Assembly: GCA_037903475.1 (NCBI GenBank)
Contig: JBAJFG010000298.1
Location: 868,001 to 932,000, forward strand
DNA from: Ancylostoma caninum
Taxonomy: Eukaryota; Nematoda; Chromadorea; Rhabditida; Ancylostomatidae
Reading direction: 5' to 3'
DNA length: 64,000 nucleotides
Below the pieces are notes generated by a model. It did not search any database. It worked only from the letters and a program-made list of their open reading frames with translations, and was not told the DNA's origin. This document shows, piece after piece, positions 25,278 through 38,499 of this stretch; the stretch's first letter is position 1, and every line of letters starts with the position of its first letter. Both the position numbers and the translations under genes were made by a program.

Positions 25278-27344
25278 TATGTACATAAGGGATGAGCGGA
25301 CACGAGATTTTCCACAACCTGGATAACGGTGCGGATAATGGATAGGCCAAAGTTAACCAGCAGCATAACTGATAAGTGATCCAAATGACAGAAGACACCA
25401 CATTTACTTTGATGCAAAATCAGTGTCGGATTCTCGAACAGAGATGTGCGGAAGTGTAATTTAAAATCCCGTAAAACGCAAAACGGAAAACGGAAGGCCA
25501 AAAATGGGCGGAAAACGGAAAATTTTGCCCAAGCATAGGTTTGTGACCAAAAGACCTCTTCAACATTGGATTCTCTTGGTATCTTCTTTATGAGCATGAG
25601 TGGTTACTCTTTCAAGTTATTAAGTAACTTCAACTCTACTGATGTTGCTTACTTCGAACGCCTAGAACATAGATAGGTCGAGCAGTATTCATCCTTCATC
25701 GAGTTATGAGAGATTATCAGAGTTATAAAATCAATAAGTAGCCTCCTCACTAAATGTTTGAGTAGACGAGAAGGTGTAAAATGTGAAAAGTGCGCCTCCT
25801 AAATAAAGCAGACCTATTTTGTAAAAATTCAGACAAGAAGGCAACTACGGTAGCTAATGCGTTTGAAATCTGAGGAGGATCAGGTTATTCACAAAGGATC
25901 CCGCTAGAGCCAGTTAGCAATGGAGGAAGGAAGAGGAGAACAGTATGTGGGGGACGTGAAACACAAGCAGGCCAAGCATTTCGCAAAACATCAGGCGCCA
26001 GCGGCGCCAGTGTGGAGATGACGATCATAGTTTGATTGAAACAGTGTCAAGTACAAAGTAGCCTTATGCTTTTGTCCGGTTGAAAGAAAGCCTACATCAT
26101 GCATTGCTTTGCAAGAATGCTTGATGCTCTTACCGTGACACGTCACTGTCTCATGGAAATTTTATATCAGTTCACCCCACATTTCTGTGGATTTTTTTTT
26201 GGAGATTTCGAGGAGAGCAGGGCACTTGTATGGCATATTTGGAGCAATGATGAAGGCCAAAAAAGTCAAACAAAATAGTTCGAGTTTCATAAATGGCGTT
26301 TGGACGTCAATTTTGGCACCATTGCTGTAAACTGATGCACATTTTACATCGAAACGCGTGAATCCTCTTCAGGATAGGGATATATGTATGCAGGAAACAT
26401 CGATCCCTCTTCTTCCATAATTTTCCGGGATTTTCCGTTTTCCGAGCCAAAAACCCGTGAAAAGTAAAACGTAAAACGAAAGGCCAAAAGATGGGCGGAA
26501 AACGGAAAGCGTAAAATGGAAAACGGAAAATTCCGCACACCTCTGTTTTCAAATCAAGAGTCTTGGAATAATATTTCGAAGTGGAAAGTGATGTTTCCAC
26601 CACACTCTTGGTATATATTCAAAAGCACATTTCCTTCTCTTTCTGTCCTTTCATTCTCACTCAGCCCAACCGATTTTCTTTGCTTTTTCGAAGGTGAATC
26701 AAGACGTAGTCGTTTACAAAAAATCCTATCAAACTGAATCATGGGTTCGAACTCGGTTACAACAAAGTTACAAAGGTTACAAAGTTGCAACTGGGTGGGG
26801 GATGTTACCAACGTACGCACGAGGGAATAATTAACAAAGTCTTAGCTTGATAGTGGTCCAAGTGAGTGAATTTTGGACAACTGTATCACAGAGTTATGGA
26901 CTCAAATTTGATGACATAAACACCAGGATGAGCGGAACTCCTACTTTCGTCTTCCGAAACTTCCGATATTCCGGTGTTTTTTGGTCTTCCGACTTCCGAA
27001 TTCCGAGTTCCAAAAAAGTCGCAAAAAAAGCCGGAAGTTTTCGGAAGTCTTAAATTGATGCAAATTGCGCTTTATCTCAAGATTGCCGCTAGTTCTGTAC
27101 AGTTTTTTAAAGATCTACCCGACATTTTTTGCACAACACGGCAGTCATGAACCGAAAGTTATGCATCCTAGGTGTGGACTCTTACCACACATGTTTTTCT
27201 CTTTCAAATGAGATGTCATAGAGCATAGCAACAGTTTTTAACCAAAATTTTCGCTGTGGCTTTTTTTCTGAAGTCTCTGGGAATAAATTTACCTTGTTCT
27301 ATTGGCTACGTGTTTGTTGTGGGTTCGATACAATCAGTATGTAT
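25278..27344. repeat. Degenerate short-motif repeats
   Basis: The stretch holds clusters of near-identical short words: ggataacggtgcggat at 25319-25345, aaacggaaaacggaa at 25470-25540 and 26420-26535, and ttccgacttccgaattcc at 26945-27045. Each cluster lies close to a tgagcgga phrase. The same vocabulary returns at 31555-31640 and 32440-32540. No gene was recognised between them. Confidence 0.5.
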
Positions 27345-27615
27345 CAGTGGCGGACGCAGAAAGTGGGCGGGAGGGGGGGCGTGGGAAGAAAAGTGGGGTC
27401 TCCGCCGTTTTGGGGACCCAGACGGAAAATAAAATTAATAATAATATTAATTATAATAATAAACAATAAATAAAAAATATATTAAAAATAATAATAAAAA
27501 TAAACAATTAAAAATAAACTAACACAAGATTTTTATTTGTATTGTAAAGTAATTTCGAAAATTTGGCGACCCATTCTCGGGGGGGGGCGCGCCCCCCCCC
27601 CTGCGTCCGCCACTG
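27345..27615 (+). mobile_element. hAT-type MITE, copy 1 (271 bp)
   Basis: The terminal inverted repeats are CAGTGGCGGACGCAG and CTGCGTCCGCCACTG. They are flanked by a perfect 8-bp duplication GTATGTAT (27337-27344 and 27616-27623), which is the hAT signature. The interior is a run of TAATAA-type sequence with a G-rich stretch next to one end and a C-rich stretch next to the other. It encodes no transposase. Confidence 0.92.
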
Positions 27616-27839
27616 GTATGTATGTTCACTAGCGCCCCTTCGGGACGCTAGAAAGTGGGGTGGGGCAGCCACTTGAGGCATGTGCAAAAGCTCCACACGT
27701 GCAAAATGCTTAGAAAATTAGCAAATAAGCAAAATTAATCATTAACTGAGCTCAAATTCAAAAACCTTCTTATAAGTTACGTATAAGAGAAGCAGAACAA
27801 ATCTTCCAATGGGCCCAAACATGAAGTCCTTCTTATGAG
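27616..27839. other. Short spacer, nothing recognised
   Basis: AT-rich sequence between the MITE and the minisatellite. It contains the palindromic phrase agcgccccttcgggacgct. Confidence 0.3.
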
Positions 27840-28975
27840 TTGAGTATGCGAATGAGAAGTTCGTTTCCCATCGTATGGCGTATTCGTGCGTATTCCTCAC
27901 TATCGGGCCAACGCAGACGCGTTCTCCATCGGCGGAACTGTATCCTGCCGTACCCCACATTATTGGACAAAGCGAAATCGTATCTGAGTGTTTTCCACAC
28001 TACTGGGCCGCAGCGGACTTTCCTCCATCGGTGGACCCGTATTCTGGCGCCATCTTCACACATTAGGCCTGAACCGTATCCTGGTATTCTCCACTTTACT
28101 GAGTCACAGCGGACCAATCCTATGTTTGCGGACCCGTATCCTGGTGTTATCCATACTACTGGGCCACGGCGGGCCCTTCCTCCATCAGAGCGCCCGCATT
28201 CTGGCGCCTTCCTCACAGTTAGGGCAAGCCGGATCCGTTCTCCAGGGGCGGGTTCGCATCCTGTCATTCTCAACACTAAAGTGAACCCGTATCCTGGCGT
28301 TCCCCACACCACTGGGCCACGGTCGGCCCTTTCTCCATCACCCGTTTCTTGGCGTTCCCCACAGCACTGGGCCACGGCGGACCCTTTCTCCATCGGTGGA
28401 CCCGTATCTTGGCGTCTCCCGCTCCATTGGGCCCTAGGGGGCCTTTTCTCCATAGCTGGACCCACCTCATGGCTTTCCCCACAGCACTGGGCCAGGCGGG
28501 CCTTTTCTCCATCGGTGGACCCGTATCTTGGCGTCTCCCGCTCCATTGGGCCCTAGCGGGCCTTTTCTCCATAGCTGGACCCACCTCATGGCGTTCCCCA
28601 CAGCACTGGGCCACGGCGGGCCCTTTCTCCATCGGTGGACCCGTTTCTTGGCGTTCCCCACAGCACTGGGCCACGGCGGGCCCTTTCTCCATCGGTGGAC
28701 CCCTGGCGTTCCCCACCACTGGGCCACGGCGGGCCCTTTCTCCATCGGTGGACCCATGTCATGGAGTTTCTCGCACCATTGGGCCAGCGGGCCTTTTCTC
28801 CATCGGTGGACCCGTATCTTGGCGTCCCCCGCTCCAATGGGCCCTAGCGGGCCTTTTCTCCATAGACCCACCTCATGGACCCACCCATCATGGCGTTCCC
28901 CACAGCACTGGGCCACGGCACGGCGGGACCCTTTCTCCCCACAATGGGCCACGGGCCCTTTCTCCATCGGGACCC
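27840..28975 (-). repeat. 60-bp minisatellite array, left part
   Basis: Units of exactly 60 bases carry ccctttctccatcggtgg, acccgtatcttggcg and cactgggccacggcgg. They are degenerate at the left edge and nearly identical after about 28330. Two subtypes alternate (tcccgctccattgggcc and ccccacagcactgggcc). The unit is divisible by three, so every frame stays open on both strands. The resulting Pro- or Gly-rich frames of up to 238 codons are not evidence of genes. Confidence 0.92.
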
Positions 28976-29246
28976 CAGTGGCGGACGCAGGGGGGGCGCC
29001 CCCCCCCCCCGAGAATGGGTCGCCAAATTTTCGAAATTACTTTACAATACAAATAAAAATCTTGTGTTAGTTTATTTTTAATTGTTTATTTTTATTATTA
29101 TTTTTAATATATTTTTTATTTATTGTTTACTATTATAATTAATAGTATTATTAATTTTATTTTCCGTCTGGGTCCCCAAAACGGCGGAGACCCCACTTTT
29201 CTTCCCACGCCCCCCCCCTCCCGCCCACTTTCTGCGTCCGCCACTG
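28976..29246 (-). mobile_element. hAT-type MITE, copy 2, inserted in the minisatellite
   Basis: Same 15-bp TIRs and interior as copy 1, in the opposite orientation and also 271 bp. The right flank is GTGGACCC, which belongs to the 60-bp unit. The left flank is the same octamer with two bases lost (GGACCC). The insertion therefore interrupted an existing array. Confidence 0.92.
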
Positions 29247-29780
29247 GTGGACCCGAACCTTGGCGTCCCCCGCTCCATTGGGCCCTAGCGGGCCTTTTCT
29301 CCATCGGTGGACCCGTATCTTGGCGTCCCCCGCTCCATTGGGCCCTAGCGGGCCTTTTCTCCATCGGTGGACCCGTACCTTGGCGTCCCCCGCTCCATTG
29401 GGCCCTAGCGGGCCTTTTCTCCATAGCTGGACCCACGTCATGGCGTTCCCCACAGCACTGGGCCACGGCGGGCCCTTTCTCCATCGGTGGACCCGTTTCT
29501 TGGCGTTCCCCACAGCACTGGGCCACGGCGGGCCCTTTCTCCATCGGTGGACCCGTCATGGAGTTTCTCGCACCACTGGGCCCGGCGGGCCTTTTCTCCA
29601 TCGGTGGACCCGTATCTTGGCGTCCCCCGCTCCATTGGGCCCTAGCGGGCCTTTTCTCCATAGCTGGACCCACCTCATGGCGTTCCCCACAGCACTGGGC
29701 CACGGCGGGCCCTTTCTCCATCGGTGGACCCGTCATGGATCTCGCACCACTGGGCCACGGCGGGATCCATCGTTATTGGA
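29247..29780 (-). repeat. 60-bp minisatellite array, right part
   Basis: This continues the array interrupted by MITE copy 2. Three consecutive units at 29261-29440 are almost identical. It ends near 29775 where gggatccatcgttattgg replaces the unit. Confidence 0.92.
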
Positions 29781-31189
29781 TATACAATGTCATGCCTTCC
29801 TACCGCGATGCGGCCCGCACCCACCAGATGAGGCGACCGCGTAGGTCCACCCTCCCGAGCTTCCGAGACGCGGCAGCCCTCATAGCACCCGTCCATCTCT
29901 TCCTGCAAGTGCACTCAGCGTCGCATCAGTGGAAGGCTGGTTTTCCTGCTGCGTATATTGTGCAGCCTGAAAGCTCGTAAACACTCCCTCACTCCTATGC
30001 GGCGAGACCGCCAGCGAAGGTGATGAAATCACCATCCCGTGCATGCGGGAGAGCCAGCAGTGACGTAATTTCGGGTCCCGAAGCGAACGTGTCTGCGTCC
30101 ATGGAAATCGGCCATTTCGCCACACAGTCTGCGCCTCAAGATTGCGGTGTCTATGAGTGCCGCCCCGTATCTCTAACCGCTCTAGCCCCCTTACGGCGCT
30201 TTGTTTAATAGGTAACATTTTTATTTATTTATTTATTACACTATAAGGTGTGCCACAATCAATCGTGGAAGAAAAAAAACAGCAATCGAAAAACTCTGGA
30301 AGTGAAAACACTGCTCTACCGAACAAGTAACTTAGAAAATGCAACGAAATCGCCTTCGCCAAGTCTTGTCCACAACATGATCCAAACCTTGGACGAAATC
30401 ACATTGCAGAAAAATCAGCTAGGAATGAGAGAGGATCTGCTCAACATTTAGCACTTTCTAAAAGGATCGATGAAAAGTTTGAAGTTGTCCGTTATCATTC
30501 GCTTCACGCATAATGTTAGTTAACTAAACAGTATCGGGTCAAATCAAAATGAGGCAACCCTCAGCTCCTTCAAAGTGGAAGAGTTGCACAAAGCACCTCA
30601 GACACTTGGTGCAGCCGTTGGTACACACACACCGGCGACCAATTGACGGGTAATCTTGGACAACGCTGTGCTGAGCACTCGATTCGGAACAGTAGCGCCT
30701 GTGCCCACTCGATTTGGAGCAGTTCCAGCCGAGTGAAGGCCCATCACCGGGCGGCATCTTCTACCATTGCCGGCCGGCCTCCGACCCGCCGATTCCCCGG
30801 CTGGTAATGGTAGAGCGGGCCGTCCGCAACAAGTTTCTGAGACCGCTGAAAAGATACCAAAACGTAATAAAATGAATTCCTAAATGACACTCTTGTAATG
30901 GAAGTCTGATATTAAAACCGGGCAGTAGTACTCAAAATTCTTCTCCATGGGACATTTTTCTGTGCAAGATATAATCTGAAGCTCTCCGGAGTGCTTTTAT
31001 TCCAAATTTATGACTTTTTCTTATCTGACGAAATTGCTACAGTCCTGCTCAACCACTTAGGTTTCTTGAGCGATCATTTCTTTTTCATTTGTCCTTTGAT
31101 TCTAAATTGATACCGCTATTTATGAAAGTAATCAGATAGAATTATCAAAATTAACTATTACCAGCTATTTTAACAATACATGGTTTACA
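29781..31189. other. GC-rich block then AT-rich spacer; no gene assigned
   Basis: Positions 29800-30205 are GC-rich and open in several frames, including a 112-codon minus-strand frame with plausible composition. No splice sites or motif support a model. A (TTTA)n run is at about 30220-30236. A 16-bp stem (tctaccattgccggcc against ggctggtaatggtaga) lies at 30759-30814. Confidence 0.35.
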
Positions 31190-31510
31190 CCAGCCTTAAG
31201 TGGCTTTCATACATTTGCCGCGGCGGCAGTCGCCCATGGTTAAGCATAGGCCGGCGACGTCGCGGCCGCGGCGCCGCGGCGACGTCGCCGCGACAAGAGC
31301 TTGTTTACTTTTTTGCCGCGGCGCCGCCCGGCGACGTCGTCCAGCGGCAAGCGGCAAGGAATGGTCGAGGGGGTATTTTGTCGCTGGGCGACGTTTGTGT
31401 GAAAGCGCGGCATGCCGCTCGGCGGCAACTTTTGCCGCGCACCCACTTTTGCCGCGGCGGGGGGGGGGGGGGCGCCGCCGCGGCAAATGTATGAAGGCCC
31501 CTTTACGCGC
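31190..31510. mobile_element. GC-rich palindromic MITE-like element
   Basis: The left end ctttcatacatttgccgc and the right end gcggcaaatgtatgaag are exact inverted repeats, followed by gccgccgc. The interior is a set of nested palindromes built from gcggcgacgtcgccgc and includes a poly-G run. Flanking TTAA on the left and TTTA on the right hint at an AT target, but no clean duplication was seen. The overlapping open frames are compositional. Confidence 0.65.
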
Positions 31511-34500
31511 CCTCACTATATGAACGAGTATGTATCATACACACATTGGACTCTTCGTACTTCCGACTTCCGGCACTTCCGATATTCCGGTTTTTTTTGA
31601 GGCTTCCGACTTCCGAATTTTTGAATCTGGCTTCCGTTCATCCTTGATCAACACCCCTCTGAGGGCATTGGTCAAAGTTATCACCAGAATATCTGTTCAA
31701 GATCTCGAAGGTGATCATAAAATTCGTTATTCTGCTATTTTCGACATCATGGAAAGAATGAACATTATGGAAAACTTGGGCGAGTGGATTCCCTAAAACA
31801 ACCGTTTCCAGTGACATTTGGATATTTGTTGATATGAGTGGCACACTAGTTGCTTGAGATGATGCGTGTCCGTGTCTTTTCAGTAGAAAAGTAAGGTACC
31901 CGAAGAGTGGTCTTTAAAAGATTTTGTTTTGGGATGGGCGAAGGGAGGGAGGCTGAAGAGGGCTGCAACTTCACCTCATGTATCTTTTGTGGATTTCTGA
32001 TAAATCTTCTAGTAGTGACTCACTACTGTGAACGTACCGACTTTCGAACGGTATTTGACCAATACATTCAAAAATTGATAGAAACAGTAGGGTTCAATGA
32101 GTTGTCGAAACGAACGTTGCCAGGAAGAGAAGAAGACCGCTCATCGGTGAGCTGCGAAGCCACCAATTTCAACGTTGTTAATGGCCAAACATTAGCCAAC
32201 GTTGTTGACAATTTTACAAGTAAATAACGGTTTTGATGTTATTGCCTGACTTTGTCGAACGACCCAAAAAACATGAGCAAGAGAATCTCTTCTTGGGCAG
32301 ATACAAGTCTGAATTAGCTTCTCCTACCTTGCTACAAGATTGTGAACCACTAATGACGTAAATGCGCTATATCGAATAAGACTTCTTGGAATGGAGGCTA
32401 TACTCTGTTGAGAACGTGCGAAATGAAGCTACTATTTTCGACCTTATCCGGCGCCAAAAGCCCGGATAACGCTGCGGATAACGGATGCGCGAAAACCTAC
32501 GGATAACGGTGAAACGGGCAACCTGATACGGATAATCTCCTCATTCCTGATGTACATGTATTTCCAGTATTAACCACTACTTCCTATTTATGAAGATGAA
32601 TAAGTCACAACTTTCCCAGCAACGTTAATGAGTTCTGGAGCAGGTTCTTATCTCCATTCGATTATTTCAAGGCTCCAAGAGCTAATGTTAATTCGGTGTT
32701 GGTGCTGTTGTCAAACAAAGCAATGAGGCTACAGGGCCCAGCGCGTCCAGATTTGCGCGTGAAAGGCAAAATTTTGTACATTTATCGGCTTTTTTCCCAT
32801 AGCTTTATAGCTATGCCTGAGCGGAAACATAAGCCTAAGGTGTGTAGTGAAAGGGAATGGATTAATGAGTAGCAACATCTCCGAATTTGGACATCGTTAC
32901 ACGATAGTGCGAATACAGGTGGGATCTCAACAGTCTAGCAGCTACCTATTCTGCAAACCGTACTGCAATTTTTTCACTGAGTTGTTATGACGCTGCACAA
33001 ATGATAGCTGTCACTCCGATGTATTGAATGCGCATAAACATTAATCATCTTTCGTCGTCAGCGAACTGCTCATTTTCAATTCATTACTACGTCTAGCCAA
33101 CAATTTGTGAATGATTATTGACATGAGCCGGTTGGACAAATTTTCCAGTAGATCACAGCCCTGGGGACACGATGCTTCTCCAATCAGCCCTGTAGCAAAA
33201 GCATAAGCATCCTGGCCACGCCACTAATAAATTCGCAGTAATGTAAGTTTCGAGTTGGAAGCTACGGATGACCTGAATTTCAACTTTCACAGAGAGCATT
33301 GTAGCAAGGGTACATGCATTTATTATCAGTAACGTTTCTATGATGTCCCTTCTCACGCGGAAAGGTCATGTACAATTATAGCATGTGTACTGTGGAAGGT
33401 GATATAGTAAAGTCATTTCAAAATCCAGCCAAGAGGCGTGCGAGATCCTTTTTTTTCTCTTGTAAAAATCAAAGTTCCCAGTCCTAAGATGAATTGCTGC
33501 AAAAAAAATGCCACAGGGATAATAACCGGCTTGTAGATAATTGTCGTCGTATGACGAATCATCGGGAGGGGGACCTTTCATACGAAAGTATTTAACGAGG
33601 TCGTCTCGCACCTCGCGCACACCTCGTTAGGTGCTATCAACTTTCCTCTTATGTATTTAATAATTCCGAACTTTCCTGATCGCTCACTGGATGCGACTAA
33701 CCAATACTTCAGCATCCTATTAAATATTGACTTCCTGAACAACTTATCAGTCAAACAATATCAATTAGCAACCTATGAGCACTCTTGCACCTAATTTGGA
33801 AACCGTTTCTGCTATGGAATGAGTAGATTTCTTCGTTCTCCATGTACAATCAAGCATTTCTTGGGAACATGGGAATTTCTTTACCTCAACTTCCCTTTTC
33901 ACTTTTCATTCCTTAACTCTCGGGCAAGGGAAAAATAGAGACGTTTTGCCGCTTTGGAAGAGGTGAAACAAAAAGCGGCAATGCCACTAGAAGATACCAA
34001 AAGAAGGACCAAGAAATTGTTTCAAAAATTATAAAAGTGTGTGGACAAGCACCATGCATCAAAAAGAGTACTTTGCCCGTCATCAAACTTTGATCACCTG
34101 AAAATGAGTGCACGAGTTATTGTGGCGAAAATAAGGCAACTTTTACGTCTAGCATGTACTAGTCAGAATCCGAATGAACTGGCTAGTTACTCATTGAGTC
34201 ATGAAATATCGACTCAAGTGGATTATTAGAGTTAAGTCAGCTGTCCCTTAAAAAGGTGTGAGCAAGGTGTGAGACGCCCTCGTTAATTACTTTTCGTATG
34301 AATAGTCACCCACCCCGAATCATCTATCTGTAAACACTGGTCATCTCTGGTCGACAGATTCCTCAGTTTCGCTGTTTTTGCACAGATTCCAGACATTAGA
34401 CTCGATATTAAAATCTCGACAAGTAACGGGTTCCATCAGTTCTCTTTTTCCACCAACAGAATTTTCGCTGAGGCCCTTTTTAGGTTTGCAAGTTCACATG

Positions 34501-34672
34501 CCAAACACAAATTTACCATCTAGTTTGCATAGCAGCTCTTTTTTTGCAGGGTTACTGTGGGCACGCTGTAGATAATGTGATTGTTACATGTTTTCACTAA
34601 GAACATAGCGAAGCTCATGCCGCAGCACATACTCGCAGGGTCGCTATAGACATGCTCTGAAAATCATAGTTA
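31511..34672. other. No confident gene
   Basis: Degenerate ttccgacttccg words (31555-31640) and cggataacg words (32440-32540) occur. A 106-codon plus-strand frame at 31907-32227 has fair composition (DFRTVFDQYIQKLIETVGF) and faintly recalls the N-terminal part of hAT transposases, but I cannot support the call. Positions 32550-34670 hold nothing recognisable. Confidence 0.35.
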
Positions 34673-35958
34673 ACTAGACGGCATACCCGGCTTCGCTCGG
34701 GTGTTTTACTACCCCGGCAATTTCACACCAATGAGGACAATTGCTAGTGCCGACAAATTCATTGCGGATGCCTATAATTTTGGTGGCAAACTTATAAGCA
34801 GGCTCATGTAACCCTCTTCCACCGACCCGTAAGCGAAAAGTCAGTAATGTTACTTCAGTGTCAAATTCATGGAAAGCAGTTGCCATATTCGCACTTAGGG
34901 TTTAGCGTTTTCGATTGATCCAGTGAACATATTCCTACCTCGTCCCTTTCCAAAAGCGGAGAAAGAGCAAAAGAATTACTGAGTTGATATATCCATGGAG
35001 AATAGTTGTCATATTCGTGTACGGCGCAATGGAAAATCCCAGTAGACACATCTTCACCGGCCCGTGGACGAAAATGGTGAAAAATCATACAAATAATTAG
35101 ATATTCTGCACAAAATGGTTATCATATTCGTGTTTAGCGTATTGGGGAACCCCAGTAACCATGTCCTCACCACCCCTGGCCGAAAATAGCAAGAAATCAG
35201 AAAATCGATAAGTCGATAATTCGTGCAAAACGGTTATCATATTCGTTTTCAGCGCACTTACAAACCCCAGTAGAGCTGACTCTACTGACTCTCATGCAGA
35301 AATATCGAAAAATCAATAAAATCGATAAATCGATATTTCGTGCGAAACGGTTATCATATTCGTGTTCAGCACACTGACAAACCCCAGTACAGCTGACCCT
35401 ACTGACTCTCGTGCAGAACTATCGAAAAATCAATAAAATCAATAAATCGATATTTCGTGCAAAACGGTTATCATATTCGTGTTCAGCGCACTGACAAACC
35501 CCTGTAGAGCTGACTCTACTGACTCTCATGCAGAAATATCGAAAAATCAATAAAATCGATAAATCGATATTTCGTGCGAAACGGTTATCATATTCGTGTT
35601 CAGCACACTGACAAACCCCAGTACAGCTGACCCTACTGACTCTCGTGCAGAACTATCGAAAAATCAATAAAATCGATAAATCGATATTTCGTGCAAAACG
35701 GTTACCATATTCGTGTTCAGCGCATTGAGAAACCCCATTAGACATGTCCTCGCCGCCCCCGGGCAAAAGTAGCGAAAAATCAATAAAATCGATAAATCAA
35801 TCGATAATGCCTGGCACGAAGTAGCCTAAAACCTCCGCCGGCCCATGAGGAATGAGCATGCAAAGTATGGTCCCGATCGGTTCACTCTGCGCGATTTCTA
35901 TAAGGAACATACATACATACATACACACACACTCACAGACATTCTACTTTATATATAG
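34673..35958 (+). mobile_element. ACCCGGCTTCGCTCGGGT element, copy A, with 117-bp array
   Basis: The head is ACTAGACGGCATACCCGG, then cttcgctcgggtgttttactacc. The body is a tandem array in which the word tcgtgc-aaacggtta recurs at 35221, 35338, 35455, 35572 and 35689, an exact 117-base period. Units alternate between two subtypes (agtagagctgactctac and agtacagctgaccctac), giving a 234-base higher-order period. The tail has cataca/cacaca runs and ends ctactttatatatagact, where copy B begins. No coding frame is present. Confidence 0.8.
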
Positions 35959-37407
<1,449 letters not shown>

Positions 37408-38027
37408 ACAAGTTGTCGGCCCAGCTTTGCCCAAAAACAACTTGCAAACAAGCTTTTAACTAGAAAATCGTTGTCGACAAGTCTGACGTCATCATGTCAC
37501 CCAAAACCAAGTTGTCGACAAGCTTTTCTCCCGACAACTTGTCCACAAGGAAGAGAAAAAACAAGTTGTCGACCAGTTTTCCCAAAAAGCAACTTGCAAA
37601 CAAGCTTTTGTCGGAAAAAGTTGTTGACAACCTTCTAGCTAAACAACCTGTCGACGAGAGAGAGTCATGTTCTCATACCCGCGTAACAGACGATGCAACC
37701 GTTGAGGACACCAGGGCAATGGTTGCTATATTACATTTGTAGGAAAGCGTTTGCTTCCTAATGAAGGACAGCTGTGCAAGCCTACGCGTACACAGGTCCT
37801 ACCTTGAGCAATTTTGTAGTGTAGGGCTGACAGATTGTCAGTGAAGGACGGGTCAGGAACAAGTTCACACGGTCAACTTGTCGACAAGCTTTTGGGCGGA
37901 CAACTTGTCGACAAGGAAGTGCAAAACCAAGTTGTCGACAAGTTTTTGGAAAAGCAAGTTTCAGATGCGATCAGATACTTGCTCGCCAAATGCTTGTCGA
38001 CAAGTTGTTTTTGGGGTTCTGAGTATG
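37408..38027 (+). repeat. CTTGTCGACAAG-rich repeat, copy 2
   Basis: It aligns with 15298-15580 at both ends (cagctttgccc, aacttgcaaacaagc and gacgtcatcatg at the left; gcgatcagatacttgc and gggttctgagta at the right). An additional 300 or so bases in the middle (about 37590-37870) include a non-repetitive insert. The palindrome CTTGTCGACAAG occurs repeatedly with variants. Confidence 0.85.
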
Positions 38028-38164
38028 GTTTACAGAGGGATCAAGCCAGATAGATGGGTAACAGATCGGACGCTGGGAGCATTACGGGAAACGGGCTACT
38101 GCTATGGAGGAGATACGATGGCGTTCAGTAATGAGGAAAATGCCACTATATGGGTCTCTAGCTT

Positions 38165-38475
38165 ATAGAGTAGCGCGCCGGCGTCAATTGTGGGAAGGAT
38201 GCCACTGGGCGAGTTCACACATGCGAGAGTGGTGCGCCGGCGTCCAAGGGGGGAAGACGGGTCCCTCGCTGTGATAAAGATGCGTCGACGTGTGGAAGAG
38301 CGACAGGAGGCGGGACCAGTGCTGTGGCAAGGGTGCACTAGGGAGACGGGTCCACCGGGTCCACCGCTGTGATAAGAGTGCGCCGACGAACAGAAGTGAG
38401 GGAGACGGGTTCACGGCTGTGGGAAGTGTGCGTCAGTGTCCTAAAATGAGGAGACCGGACCAGAACTATGTAAGA
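38165..38475 (+). repeat. Minisatellite, degenerate units of 50-60 bp
   Basis: Units carry gtgcgccggcgtcca, gacgggtcc and ctgtgataa. They are the same family and orientation as 16.4 kb and 50.0-50.3 kb but more decayed. Confidence 0.7.
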
Positions 38476-38499
38476 GTGCACATGTCCTTTTCTGGATGA

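Noticed and set aside
26740..27330. tRNA-like GGTTCGA box sequences
   Set aside because: ggttcgaact and gggttcgata occur, but no A box, acceptor stem or cloverleaf could be formed around either.
27833..29980. Proline- or glycine-rich frames up to 285 codons on both strands
   Set aside because: The 60-bp repeat is a multiple of three without stops, so all frames are open. There are no splice signals and no unique protein sequence.
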